DNA of 64,000 bases from an uncultured Roseovarius sp. (GCA_951812895.1 OX638333.1:1540366-1604365); one strand, 5' to 3'; counted from the first letter of the stretch, positions 1-9,005 are shown. Program-made: numbers and translations. Notes: a model not told the origin generated them from the letters alone.

Positions 1-1386
1 GTCGATCATGCATTTGATATCTTGTCAAACGTTGGCATGTCAGGATTGCCAGCCGCCGCGCTTGAACGTGCGTTAGAGCGGGGGGCAGAGCTTCGCAAAG
101 ACGGGCGACTTTGTTTTAGCAAGGATATGATCCGCGACGCATGCGCACGTGCGCCATCCACTGTCACGCTTCCGGGTTTTACATCCAACCGTGGCCTTAA
201 AATAGGTGGCGCAGGTGTTCACATTGGAACGGGCGGTGCGGCGGTACAGGTTTTAGATGCCTCAACCGGGGGCTATCGCGACAGCACGCTGAATGACCTC
301 TATGGCCTGATGCGGGTACTGGATGCATCCTCCAATATTCATTACGGAGTAAGACCTGCGATCGCGCGCGATATCACCGATCCGCTTTTGCTCGACATCA
401 ACACCGCTTTTGCCTGCATGAAAGCCACCTCGAAACCCATCGGGGTCAGCTTTTGCGATGCTGCAAATGTAAAACCCATTATCGAGATGTTTGATATGGG
501 GCTGGGTGGTGATCGCACATTTCGGGAAAATCCTTTTTGCATGGCTGTCATCGTACATGTTGTTCCACCGCTGGCCTACGCACCCGAAGGCATTGCCATG
601 CTGGAAGAATCGATTGCATCGGGAATGATCCCCCAGATTTGTTCGGCTGGTCAGGCGGGCGCTACCAGCCCCGTCACCTTGGCGGGCGCTCTTGCGCAGG
701 GTCTGGCGGAATGCCTGGCCGGATTGATGGTTGTGGATGGAATTGAGCCCGGAGCGCCATGCATCTATGCCTTTATGCCCTTTATTTCTGATCTGCGCAC
801 AGGCGCAATGAGCGGTGGTGGAGGTGAGGCCGCTATAGCCAGTGCCGCAGCCGCACAGCTGCTCTCCCATATGGGCCTGCCCTCTACGGTATCGGCAGGG
901 ATGACAGATTCAAAACTCGTGGATGCGCAGGCCGGATACGAGAAAGGTTATACAGTTGCTCTTGCCGCCCATGCGGGTGCTGACATGATCAATTTGTCGG
1001 TTGGCATGCTAGGGTCAATCATGGTGGCCAGCCCCGAAGCGATGGTGATTGATGATGACATGTGCGGCGCCATCATACGCTCGGTCCAGGGGATAGAAGT
1101 TTCGGATGAAACACTGAACTTGGATGCGGTCGAACGTGTGGTCACCCAGGATGGACATTATCTTGGCGAAGCCGAGACACTCCGGCGCATGAAAACAGAA
1201 TATGTTTACCCGGCTCTGGCCGACCGTCAAAGTGTGGATGACTGGCTTGGCTCTGGCGGTTTTTCGATCTGGGAACGTGCAAAAACCCGGGTCACTGAAA
1301 TTCTCAGCAGCCCCGGCCCCACCCATCTGGATACCGAAGCCGAGGCCAAAATCAGAGCTAGCTTTTCCATTCAACTTGAACCCTGA
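1..1386 (+). CDS. MttB-family trimethylamine/betaine methyltransferase, 5' truncated by window edge
   Basis: The reading frame is open from base 1 (VDHAFDIL precedes the TTG at 22), so the true start lies outside the window; at least 461 residues are present and the C-terminus is complete. The sequence resembles the MttB superfamily: a TIM-barrel-like pattern with Gly/Ala-rich segments and the stretch SAGQAGATSPVTLAGALAQG in the middle. There is no in-frame amber codon, so this is the non-pyrrolysine type, whose characterised members demethylate quaternary amines such as glycine betaine and pass the methyl group to a corrinoid protein. The gene is first in a packed operon with an FAD-GcvT demethylase-like protein, which supports methylated-amine catabolism. 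The substrate cannot be read from sequence. No corrinoid protein gene is visible; it may lie upstream of the window. Confidence 0.85.
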   Translation, partial: VDHAFDILSNVGMSGLPAAALERALERGAELRKDGRLCFSKDMIRDACARAPSTVTLPGFTSNRGLKIGGAGVHIGTGGAAVQVLDASTGGYRDSTLNDLYGLMRVLDASSNIHYGVRPAIARDITDPLLLDINTAFACMKATSKPIGVSFCDAANVKPIIEMFDMGLGGDRTFRENPFCMAVIVHVVPPLAYAPEGIAMLEESIASGMIPQICSAGQAGATSPVTLAGALAQGLAECLAGLMVVDGIEPGAPCIYAFMPFISDLRTGAMSGGGGEAAIASAAAAQLLSHMGLPSTVSAGMTDSKLVDAQAGYEKGYTVALAAHAGADMINLSVGMLGSIMVASPEAMVIDDDMCGAIIRSVQGIEVSDETLNLDAVERVVTQDGHYLGEAETLRRMKTEYVYPALADRQSVDDWLGSGGFSIWERAKTRVTEILSSPGPTHLDTEAEAKIRASFSIQLEP

Positions 1387-1397
1387 CAGGAGGTTTC

Positions 1398-1841
1398 ATG
1401 CACGTCTTTCGCAGTATGATTATTGAAGCGCCGATTGATGCGGTCTGGGCAGCGGTTCGCAATTTCGATGGGGTTTCCAGCTGGAATCCAGCTGTCACCG
1501 CGGCAACACTGGAAACGGGGGTATCGACGGCGACAGGGACGATCCGAAGATTGGATATCGCTGATGGTACAGTGTTTCGTGAAACCCTTCTCGCCCATTC
1601 TGACAAGGAATACTTTTACACCTACGATATCCTTGAATGCCCTTTACCGGTCACCGGTTACATCTCAACCCACCGGTTCACCCCCATCACCCACACCTGC
1701 CAAACATTGGGCATATGGGAAAGTTGGTTCGACTGCACCGTGGAGGATGCAGCCGAGATGGAACAAATCGTAGGCGATGCCATCTACATCGGCGGAATGG
1801 CCGGGTTAAATTCATATCTGAAGGAGAGCGCAAATGCCTGA
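1398..1841 (+). CDS. SRPBCC (START/Bet v1-like) family protein
   Basis: A 147-residue protein that opens with the typical SRPBCC pattern: MHVFRSMIIEAPIDAVWAAV, then F-D-G-V-S-S-W-N-P (about residues 24-32), and ends in an amphipathic helix. The fold forms a hydrophobic ligand cavity. Members include aromatase/cyclase-like, lipid-binding and small-molecule-binding proteins, so the exact role is unknown. A strong Shine-Dalgarno (CAGGAGG, 1387-1393) sits before the ATG at 1398. The gene starts 11 bases after the methyltransferase stop and overlaps the next gene by 8 bases, so it is translated as part of the same operon. A role in binding or processing the substrate or intermediate of this catabolic operon is an inference. 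Confidence 0.75.
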   Translation: MHVFRSMIIEAPIDAVWAAVRNFDGVSSWNPAVTAATLETGVSTATGTIRRLDIADGTVFRETLLAHSDKEYFYTYDILECPLPVTGYISTHRFTPITHTCQTLGIWESWFDCTVEDAAEMEQIVGDAIYIGGMAGLNSYLKESANA

Positions 1842-2538
1842 TACCTTGGCCCCACGTGCGGTGATCGGTGTGATGACCCCCGCAATGAACACTGTTGTTC
1901 AACCGGAACTCGAAATGCTGCGGCCAGAAGGTGTAACAAACCAGATGCAGCGCTTTCGTTTAGGAGGGGATGCGATATCTGACGATCTGCCGGACGAAGC
2001 GGCAAAACTGATGGATTGCAACCCTGCCGCGATTGCCATTGGCCTGACAACCGATGCCGGACCGGGTGGTCCGGATAAGCTAAAGGCGCGTTGTACGGAT
2101 TTAGCCGCCAAAGTTGGTATTCCGGTTCTGGGCGCGTCTCAGGCTGATTATGCAGCTTTGCAGGTGTTAGGAGCAAAACGCGTGGGTATCGTGACCCCCT
2201 TCAACACTGATGTGGATGCTGTGGTGAAGGCCAATACTGAATCCGCAGGTTTTAATGTTGTGGCAATCAAAGGCACGAACGCACCAACGCTACCCGCGAT
2301 TTGTGAAACTCCCTTGGCAGATATCCGGAACGTATTCGCAGAAATTGCCGCGTCAGATTGCGATGTCATTCTACAGGTAGGAACTGCATTGCCTGTTGTC
2401 GCTATCATCGCCGAACTGGAAGATACCCATGGCAAACCCATCGTTGCCTGTAACGTCGCCGTTTATTGGCAGGCATTGCGCAAAGTGGGGATTACCGATC
2501 CAATCAAAGGCTTCGGCCAGCTGTTGGAGTCACATTAG
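1834..2538 (+). CDS. Asp/Glu racemase / maleate isomerase-like protein
   Basis: A 234-residue protein resembling the Asp/Glu/hydantoin racemase superfamily, and within it the arylmalonate decarboxylase / maleate cis-trans isomerase branch. It begins with the IGVMTPAMNTVVQPELEM segment common in maleate isomerases, has a central LGAKRVGIVTPF strand-loop (about residues 111-122), and carries a cysteine in VACNVAVYWQAL near the C-terminus, in the place of the second catalytic Cys of this superfamily. The usual N-terminal catalytic Cys position reads ...GLTTDAGPGG without a cysteine, so it may be a one-cysteine decarboxylase-like or otherwise altered enzyme. It overlaps the SRPBCC gene upstream by 8 bases and abuts the oxidoreductase downstream (TAGTG), so it belongs to the operon. 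Confidence 0.75.
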   Translation: MPDTLAPRAVIGVMTPAMNTVVQPELEMLRPEGVTNQMQRFRLGGDAISDDLPDEAAKLMDCNPAAIAIGLTTDAGPGGPDKLKARCTDLAAKVGIPVLGASQADYAALQVLGAKRVGIVTPFNTDVDAVVKANTESAGFNVVAIKGTNAPTLPAICETPLADIRNVFAEIAASDCDVILQVGTALPVVAIIAELEDTHGKPIVACNVAVYWQALRKVGITDPIKGFGQLLESH

Positions 2539-4955
2539 TGGGCCTGCATGTGCAGGTCGCCGTTATCGGTGGGGGCGCGGTTGGCGCCGCAATCCTGTAT
2601 CACCTTGCCGAAGCTGGAATTTCCGACACGGTGCTGATCGAAAAGAATGAATTGACAGCAGGGTCCACCTGGCACGCGGCAGGAAACATTCCGACCTATG
2701 CAAACTCCTGGCTGGGTATGCGGGCAGGTAACTATGCTTGGCAGCTCTACAAAGAACTGGCCACGGATTCGGATGCGCCAATCACGTATCGCCACACCTC
2801 GGCCATATGGCCCGCTCATACACCCGACCGGATGATGTTGTTCAAGCACCTTTGCGGAGTCTCTCGCTCTGCAGGATTTGAACTTGCCATGCTTGGACCG
2901 CCGGAAATCGAAGCCATGCATCCTTATTGGAAATCTGACGAGACTGTTCTGGGGGGAATTCTTGATCCATACGAAGGTGACATTGATCCCAGTCAGCTGA
3001 CACAGGCGTTGGCGAAACATGCCCGCGCAAAGGGCGCTCAGGTCAAGCGCTTTACCCGAGTCACTGGCCTGAATCAGCGCAAATCAGGTGAATGGGATAT
3101 CGCCACGTCTGAGGGACCTATCGTTGCCGGAACCGTGATCAATGCCGCCGGATCAAGCGGTGGGATGATTGCAGCCATGGCAGGTTTGCACCTGCCGGTG
3201 GTAACGCTGGAGCATCAGTACATGGTGACCAGCCCGCTTGCAGAGTTGGAAGAAAACACCGAAAATTTTCCACTGATCCGCGATCCGGATATACGGTTTT
3301 ACCTGCGTCGCGAACGAAACGCGTTATTGCTGGGATCATATGCCCATGAGGGCCGTCCGGTTTGGCAAGATGGCGTTCCGGATAACTTTGATCACCAGCT
3401 TTTTGCAGATGACATCGATGGTATGATGGCCGTGTTCGAAGCCGCCTCAGCGCATATCCCACTTTTGGCAATGGCAGGTGCCCAGCGATTTGTGAACGGG
3501 CCAATCCCATACGCCCCGGATGCGCTGCCGCTGGTTGGTCCGGCGGGTGGAGTGCGGAATTTTTATCATGCGACAGGCGTGCAGATCGGTATCACCCATT
3601 CCGCAGCCATCGGCAAAGCCATGGCTGATTGGCTGACCGAAGGCGAGACTGAATGGGATCTGTCCGCTTGGGACCCGCGGCGGTTTGGGAGCTGGGCCAC
3701 GACAAACTATGCCGCGGCCCGTGCTGCCGAACATTATGACCTGCAATATGCCATCCCCTATCCGCACCGCCTTATGCAATCCGGCCGTCCTGTTGGCCGG
3801 ACCCCACTCTATAGTGAGCTAAAGGCGCAAGGCGCCGTGATGGGACAGATCGGCGGTTGGGAACGGGCCTTTTGGTTCAAACGTGACGGTACAAAAGATG
3901 AAACAGCACTGAGCTTTGGCCGCGAACCCTGGCAGGATGCTGTGTGCGTTGAATGTGAAACTGTTCGCGATGCTGTCGGTGTCATGGATCACGGCGGCTT
4001 TACCAAATACCTGCTGGGAGGGCCCGACTCAGAAGCCGTAATCAATCAGGTGATGTGCGGCGCGGCACCCACAACCGGTCGCGTGCGTCTTTCTTACATG
4101 CTAACTCCGAAGGGACGGATTTATTCCGAAGCAACGATTGCTCGGCTTGCTGATGACAAGTTTTTGCTTTGTGGCCCCACGCTTACCGTTGATCGGGATT
4201 ACGATTGGATCAGTACACAAATCGGGAATGCTGATGCCGAACTAGCCAAAGGCTACGATCATGACGGTGCGTTGCTGGTCATGGGCCCAAAATCACGCGC
4301 ACTGCTACAATCTTTGACATCTGCAGACCTGAGCGTACAGGCCGCACCCTGGATGAGCGTTTCACAGATTGACATCGCGGGCATTCCAGCCACGGCAATG
4401 CGGGTCAGTTATGTGGGCGAACTTGGGTGGGAGCTTCATGTCGCCTCTTCTAATCTCACAGATATTTACAGCGCGATCTGGCAGGCTGGCGTTCCGCACG
4501 GCATCTGCAATTTTGGGTCATATGCGCTGAACGCCATGCGTATTGAAAAAGGCTATCACGGCTGGGGCTCGGACTTTGGAACGGAATATACGCTCTATGA
4601 TGCTGGTCTGTCGAAATTCACCAACGTGTCAAAAGGCCCGTTTACAGGGCGTGAGGCTGTTGAGCTCCAGAGCAACACACCGCCCGAATGGGAATTCATT
4701 GGTTTGCACATCAATGATCCCGGGCCAGAACCTCTACCTTCTGATTCGATCACCAAAGATGGGCAGCTGATTGGCTATCTGACGTCTGTGTCCATGGGAT
4801 ATCGCACAGGTCAAATGTTGGCGTTGGGTTACGTGAAAACTGGAATGCTGAAGATGGGTGAAGGTTGCAACGTTCAGGCTTTTGGTGTTGATCGCAATGC
4901 GGTGCGGCATTCACCACATGTGTATGACCCGGAAAATACCAGGTTGCGAGAGTAG
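2538..4955 (+). CDS. FAD-dependent demethylase fused to aminomethyltransferase (dimethylglycine/sarcosine dehydrogenase family)
   Basis: Starting at the GTG that overlaps the previous stop by one base, the protein has 805 residues, the usual size of the dimethylglycine dehydrogenase / sarcosine dehydrogenase family. The N-terminal half is a DAO-type FAD domain: dinucleotide loop GGGAVG at residues 11-16 and LTAGSTWHAAG, whose His (about residue 46) corresponds to the His that covalently holds FAD in characterised family members. The second half (about 430-800) is a GcvT-like folate-binding domain (LGGPDSEAVINQVMCG; VSYVGELGWELHV; ALNAMRIEKGYHGWG), which converts the released methylene unit to 5,10-methylene-THF. 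The codons upstream of 2538 in this frame lie inside the previous gene, so the GTG is the likely start. It is the last gene of the operon. Confidence 0.88.
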   Translation: MGLHVQVAVIGGGAVGAAILYHLAEAGISDTVLIEKNELTAGSTWHAAGNIPTYANSWLGMRAGNYAWQLYKELATDSDAPITYRHTSAIWPAHTPDRMMLFKHLCGVSRSAGFELAMLGPPEIEAMHPYWKSDETVLGGILDPYEGDIDPSQLTQALAKHARAKGAQVKRFTRVTGLNQRKSGEWDIATSEGPIVAGTVINAAGSSGGMIAAMAGLHLPVVTLEHQYMVTSPLAELEENTENFPLIRDPDIRFYLRRERNALLLGSYAHEGRPVWQDGVPDNFDHQLFADDIDGMMAVFEAASAHIPLLAMAGAQRFVNGPIPYAPDALPLVGPAGGVRNFYHATGVQIGITHSAAIGKAMADWLTEGETEWDLSAWDPRRFGSWATTNYAAARAAEHYDLQYAIPYPHRLMQSGRPVGRTPLYSELKAQGAVMGQIGGWERAFWFKRDGTKDETALSFGREPWQDAVCVECETVRDAVGVMDHGGFTKYLLGGPDSEAVINQVMCGAAPTTGRVRLSYMLTPKGRIYSEATIARLADDKFLLCGPTLTVDRDYDWISTQIGNADAELAKGYDHDGALLVMGPKSRALLQSLTSADLSVQAAPWMSVSQIDIAGIPATAMRVSYVGELGWELHVASSNLTDIYSAIWQAGVPHGICNFGSYALNAMRIEKGYHGWGSDFGTEYTLYDAGLSKFTNVSKGPFTGREAVELQSNTPPEWEFIGLHINDPGPEPLPSDSITKDGQLIGYLTSVSMGYRTGQMLALGYVKTGMLKMGEGCNVQAFGVDRNAVRHSPHVYDPENTRLRE

Positions 4956-5187
4956 CTGCACAAAGGGAAATTGCAAAACTGTATTTAGGCATGGGCGCAA
5001 TTGTGAAATTGAAATGTTGAATTCTCGCGTGCGCGCTTTAAGTATGCGTCGTTGGTCCGCGCCATCCCAACAAGCCACCTGCACCAGGAAACGCGCCCAA
5101 GCGCCAGCAACGCGGAAATGGCCTTTTGGCCAACGTCACACTCAATTATAACAATTGCAACTGAAGCCCAAAAAAGTGGAATGGGTA

Positions 5188-5799
5188 ATGACAAACCATC
5201 TATACAAAAATGACCTTCCCGATGGTCTTGATCTGGGCTCCGTTGTTGCAATCGATTGTGAAACCATGGGCCTCAATCCACATCGCGACAGGCTTTGCCT
5301 GGTGCAAATGTCCGGGGGTGACGGCAACACACACATCGTGCAGGTTATGCAGGGCCAGAAACACGCGCCCAACCTCGCCGCACTTCTTGAAGACCCACAA
5401 GTTCTCAAACTGTTCCACTTTGGCCGCTTCGATATCGCGGCGATGCATAACGCATTCGGTGCGCTGGCAGCGCCTGTGTATTGCACAAAAATTGCAAGCA
5501 AACTGGTGCGCACCTACACAGACCGACATGGTTTAAAGTACCTGCTTCAGGAATTGCTGGGCATTGATATCTCCAAACAACAACAATCCTCTGACTGGGG
5601 GGCGGCAGAGCTTTCAGATGCGCAACTGGAATATGCGGCCTCTGACGTGCTTTATCTTCATCAACTTCGGGACAAGCTGAACCAGCGCCTTGAACGAGAA
5701 GGCCGCGATGTGCTTGCTCAATCCTGCTTTGACTTTCTGCCAACACGCGCTCTGCTTGATCTGAAAGGTTGGCCAGAGATCGATATTTTTGCGCATTGA
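5188..5799 (+). CDS. rnd: Ribonuclease D-like 3'-5' exonuclease
   Basis: A 203-residue protein with only the DEDDy exonuclease domain, the short form common in alphaproteobacteria (E. coli RNase D is longer because of its HRDC domains). The four acidic metal ligands are visible: D23 and E25 in AIDCET, the Asp of LFHFGRFDIAAMH, and Tyr/Asp of YAASDVLYLHQL. The family trims the 3' ends of structured RNAs, including tRNA precursors. The ATG at 5188 is chosen; an upstream TTG at 5155 would add 11 residues but lacks family support. The stop is 2 bases before lptC, so it may be co-transcribed with the lpt genes. The 232 bases upstream (4956-5187) hold no gene; they include GGCC-TTTT-GGCC near 5120. 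Confidence 0.88.
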   Translation: MTNHLYKNDLPDGLDLGSVVAIDCETMGLNPHRDRLCLVQMSGGDGNTHIVQVMQGQKHAPNLAALLEDPQVLKLFHFGRFDIAAMHNAFGALAAPVYCTKIASKLVRTYTDRHGLKYLLQELLGIDISKQQQSSDWGAAELSDAQLEYAASDVLYLHQLRDKLNQRLEREGRDVLAQSCFDFLPTRALLDLKGWPEIDIFAH

Positions 5800-5801
5800 G
5801 C

Positions 5802-6416
5802 ATGGTATTACGGGACAATTTTTATTCTCACCTTGTGGCCTGGATGAAAATCATCCTGCCGCTGGCGGCGCTTGGCCTGTTGTGCGTATTGTTCATGATC
5901 TCGAGTAACTTCGACCCGACAACCACTGTCCCGGTCGTCGAGATTGACCTGGAACAACGGGCCCAGGACCAAAGAGCCACCAATGCAACCTTTGCAGGTG
6001 TCACCAGCGGTGGCGATCAGTTGTCTGTAAATTCAAAGGTAGCGCGCCCCGACAAAACAGATTCCCGGCGTTTGTTCGCCAGTGATGTTTCGGCAAGTTT
6101 TCGTCTGACATCCGGGGCGGTCATTGATCTCGTTTCAGATCATGCCGATATGCATCATGGAGATCTGACAGTTATGCTGGATGGAAATGTGAATATTGTG
6201 ACCACAACTGGCTATGACATGGACACCGACAGCTTGTTTGCGCGGTTTGATCATCTGTTTGCTGAAACGCCCGGGCCTGTCATTGGTCACGGCCCGCCTG
6301 GGGATCTGGAAGCCGGGCGAATGGTGCTTGAAACACACCCTGAAACAGGCGACGCACATTTGTTTTTTACAGACGGTGTTAAGCTGATATACAAGCCAAC
6401 GAATTCCGGGGAATAA
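5802..6416 (+). CDS. lptC: LPS export ABC transporter periplasmic protein LptC
   Basis: A 204-residue protein with one N-terminal membrane segment (about residues 13-33, MKIILPLAALGLLCVLFMIS) and a periplasmic beta-jellyroll region. The pattern matches LptC of the Lpt bridge that moves lipopolysaccharide from the inner to the outer membrane. It is followed by lptA and lptB in the canonical order with gaps of only 4 and 3 bases. Start ATG 5802 is 2 bases after the RNase D stop; longer readings would run into that gene. Sequence conservation of LptC is low, so position and topology carry much of the call. Confidence 0.88.
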   Translation: MVLRDNFYSHLVAWMKIILPLAALGLLCVLFMISSNFDPTTTVPVVEIDLEQRAQDQRATNATFAGVTSGGDQLSVNSKVARPDKTDSRRLFASDVSASFRLTSGAVIDLVSDHADMHHGDLTVMLDGNVNIVTTTGYDMDTDSLFARFDHLFAETPGPVIGHGPPGDLEAGRMVLETHPETGDAHLFFTDGVKLIYKPTNSGE

Positions 6417-6420
6417 TTTC

Positions 6421-6909
6421 GTGTTCAGATTTTGGTTGTTTACTTTGGGCCTTGTCATCGTTGGCATGACCAACCTGGCGCAGGCGCAAGGCGCACAAGT
6501 TGCTTTTGGCAATGCGCCACAGGACAAAAGCCTGCCAGTTGAGGTAACCGCTGAAAATTTGAATGTTAACCAAGATGACGGCACCGCAGTGTTCACCGGC
6601 GATGTTATTGTTGGCCAAGGGGAAATGCGACTGTCCGCACCCCGTGTTCTTGTGGTCTACCTCGAAGACCAAAGCGGGATTGAGCGACTAGAGGCCACCG
6701 GGGGTGTCACATTGGTAAGCGGTGATGACGCCGCAGAGGCGGCGCGTGCCGATTATCACCTCGGTTCCGGAATGATAGAGATGTATGGCGATGTTTTACT
6801 GGTTCAGGGCGTCAATGCGCTGACCGGGGACAAAATGTTTGTCGATACCACCGCTGGTACCGCCCGTGTCATCGGCCGGGTCAAAACCATTCTGCAACCG
6901 GAAAACTAG
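6421..6909 (+). CDS. lptA: LPS transport periplasmic protein LptA
   Basis: A 162-residue protein with a cleavable signal peptide ending NLAQAQG (cut near residue 22-23) and an OstA/LptA beta-jellyroll: PVEVTAENLNVNQDDGTAVF, then TGDVIVGQGEMRLSAPRV. LptA forms the periplasmic filament that links LptC to the outer-membrane LptDE. The start is a GTG at 6421, 4 bases after the lptC stop, and the stop is 3 bases before lptB, so the three genes are translated together. Confidence 0.92.
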   Translation: MFRFWLFTLGLVIVGMTNLAQAQGAQVAFGNAPQDKSLPVEVTAENLNVNQDDGTAVFTGDVIVGQGEMRLSAPRVLVVYLEDQSGIERLEATGGVTLVSGDDAAEAARADYHLGSGMIEMYGDVLLVQGVNALTGDKMFVDTTAGTARVIGRVKTILQPEN

Positions 6910-6912
6910 CGC

Positions 6913-7671
6913 GTGACCAAACCCGAACTTCATATCGCGCATGAAAGCTCTGGCCTAAGCGTTGAAAACTTGCGCAAGAGCTACAACAAACGCGTTGTGA
7001 TCCGCGATGTTTCAATCAACATGAAACAAGGGGAAGTCGTCGCGCTTCTTGGGCCGAATGGATCAGGCAAAACCACAACATTTTATGCGATGGCCGGTCT
7101 GATCTATCCCGAGGGGGGGCATGTCATCATTGATGGCCGTGATGTGACCAACCTTCCGATGTATCGGCGTGCAAAGTTGGGAATTGGATACCTCCCCCAG
7201 GAAATGTCGATATTCAGGGGTCTGTCGGTCGAGGACAATATCCTCGCCATACTCGACATCGCAGTACCGGATCGACATATGCGCCGCAATCGGCTCGAAG
7301 AGTTGCTGGCTGAATTCTCAATTGAACATCTCCGCCGTGCGCCCGCACTTGCCCTGTCGGGGGGCGAACGCCGCCGGGTTGAAATTGCGCGATGCCTTGC
7401 TGCCGCGCCAAAATATCTTTTGCTGGATGAGCCATTCGCCGGCGTCGACCCTATTTCCGTGGGCGATATCCGGCTCCTCGTGGCTGATCTCAAGAAACGT
7501 GGCATCGGAGTTCTGATCACCGATCACAACGTGCGAGAGACGCTTGAAATTGTTGACCGGGCCTACATTCTGCATGATGGGCACGTCCTTATGTCTGGTA
7601 GCCCGGAAGAAGTCGTCGAAAACGAAAATGTGAGACGAGTCTATTTGGGTGACAATTTTAAAATCTCGTAA
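6913..7671 (+). CDS. lptB: LPS export ABC transporter ATP-binding protein LptB
   Basis: A 252-residue ABC ATPase. Walker [10 protein letters not shown] is at residues 47-55, the Q-loop segment [17 protein letters not shown] follows the LptB pattern, the signature is LSGGERRR, Walker B is [14 protein letters not shown] and the H-loop is ITDHNVRE. It powers LPS extraction by LptFG, whose genes are not in the window. The start is a GTG at 6913. In gammaproteobacteria rpoN follows lptB; here the next gene, after 243 bases without an ORF, is hpf. Confidence 0.95.
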   Translation: MTKPELHIAHESSGLSVENLRKSYNKRVVIRDVSINMKQGEVVALLGPNGSGKTTTFYAMAGLIYPEGGHVIIDGRDVTNLPMYRRAKLGIGYLPQEMSIFRGLSVEDNILAILDIAVPDRHMRRNRLEELLAEFSIEHLRRAPALALSGGERRRVEIARCLAAAPKYLLLDEPFAGVDPISVGDIRLLVADLKKRGIGVLITDHNVRETLEIVDRAYILHDGHVLMSGSPEEVVENENVRRVYLGDNFKIS

Positions 7672-7914
7672 ACTTGAACCGCCCGTGAAAAATTGTCCTT
7701 ATTACAGTCGCAATCTCCATTGACAATTGCTCCTGAAAGGGCGTCAATTAGGTATGACTTTTTTGGTCTTCGAACTGGCTTTGCGGTGGCCCCGGTTAAT
7801 CGGGATCCAAGTAAGGCAAACTGATCAAAGGTCACATCATCACATTCTGATTTGACGTTTTTTATGGGGCACTCACGCCCTAAACGTCACTTGTTTGCCA
7901 ATAAAGGAGATACG

Positions 7915-8478
7915 ATGCGCTATCAGATCAGTGGAAAACAGATTGATATTGGTCAAGCATTACAAACACATGTGGAGGCAGAGCTTGGCTCTGTTGTGGA
8001 AAAATACGCCGAAAGACCCACAGACGCGCATGTTGTCTTCTCAAAACATGCCAGCGAATTTATGTGTGAGGCCACCATTCATTTGTCCACCGGACTGACA
8101 GCGCAGGCGCGCGCGCGCGCGCATGAAATCTATGCCGCGTTCGACCATTGCAGTGAAAAAATGGAAAAGCAGCTGCGCCGCTATAAACGTAGATTGAAGG
8201 ACCATCACAGAGAACGAGCAGAGCCGGTTGAACTCGCCGGGGCATCCTCGTATATCCTCGCCTCTGAAACGGAAAATGAAGATTCGGAGCCCAGTTCTTT
8301 GCAGCCCATCATCGTGGCTGAGATGGAGACTAAAATTCCTTCTCTCTCGGTTGGCGAGGCAGTGATGCAGATGGAACTTGCTGGTGTACCGGTTCTCGTT
8401 TTTCGAAATGAGGGAAAAGACGGGTTAAACGTTGTCTACAGACGCGAAGACGGAAACATAGGCTGGATTGACCCCTAA
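7915..8478 (+). CDS. hpf: Ribosome hibernation-promoting factor, long form
   Basis: A 187-residue long-form HPF (RaiA/YfiA family). The N-terminal S30AE domain (about 1-100) binds the 30S decoding region. A low-complexity linker follows, and the C-terminal domain (about 130-187: IPSLSVGEAVMQMELAGVPV ... NVVYRREDGNIGWIDP) mediates 100S dimerisation in homologues. ATG 7915 is preceded by AAAGGAGA at a proper distance; the frame extends upstream to 7852 but without ribosome-binding support. A pure (GC)8 run at 8107-8122 encodes alternating Ala-Arg. It is followed after 51 bases by ptsN, as in many proteobacteria. It acts in stationary phase or starvation. Confidence 0.93.
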   Translation: MRYQISGKQIDIGQALQTHVEAELGSVVEKYAERPTDAHVVFSKHASEFMCEATIHLSTGLTAQARARAHEIYAAFDHCSEKMEKQLRRYKRRLKDHHRERAEPVELAGASSYILASETENEDSEPSSLQPIIVAEMETKIPSLSVGEAVMQMELAGVPVLVFRNEGKDGLNVVYRREDGNIGWIDP

Positions 8479-8529
8479 CCTTTTCGAAACAGATTTTGTG
8501 TCAGGTCCGCCTGGCGGAGCAGTTAAAAA

Positions 8530-8994
8530 ATGGAAATGTCTATGATCCTCAAACCTGAGGCAGTTAGATTTTTGTCGGGCGTAACCAGCAAAAAACGGCT
8601 TTTGCAGGAATTAGGTAATATTGCCGAATCTGCTTACGACGTTAATCACTCGCGCGCGGTTGATGCGCTTCAGGAACGTGAAAGCCTGGGGCCGACTGGT
8701 GTTGGTCACGGCGTTGCCCTGCCGCACGCCCGTCTTGACGGCATTGAAAACGTGGTTGGGGCGCTTGTGCTTTTGGAAAAACCGATTGATTTCGCGTCAG
8801 TTGACCGTCAGCCTGTCGATCTGGCCTTTGCTCTGTTTGCTCCGTTGGAGGCGGGTGTGGAACACCTGAAAGCGCTGGCATTGGTGTCACGCACGCTGCG
8901 CGACAATTCAATTTGCGCGAAACTGCGGTCCAACAACAATCCGGCCACGCTCTATACGATCATGACCGAAGCACAGGCGGTTCTTGCCGCCTGA
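8530..8994 (+). CDS. ptsN: PTS IIA-like nitrogen regulatory protein (EIIA-Ntr)
   Basis: A 154-residue EIIA-Ntr protein. The phosphoacceptor His66 lies in GVALPHARLDG, preceded by the family pattern LQERESLGPTGVGHG. Members take phosphate from PtsP/Npr and regulate potassium transport, nitrogen metabolism and stress responses; they do not transport sugar. It is placed directly behind hpf, as in the lptB-(rpoN)-hpf-ptsN arrangement. Several Met codons at the N-terminus (8530, 8536, 8542) make the precise start uncertain by up to 4 residues. Confidence 0.93.
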   Translation: MEMSMILKPEAVRFLSGVTSKKRLLQELGNIAESAYDVNHSRAVDALQERESLGPTGVGHGVALPHARLDGIENVVGALVLLEKPIDFASVDRQPVDLAFALFAPLEAGVEHLKALALVSRTLRDNSICAKLRSNNNPATLYTIMTEAQAVLAA

Positions 8995-9005
8995 CTTCAA
9001 GCTAA

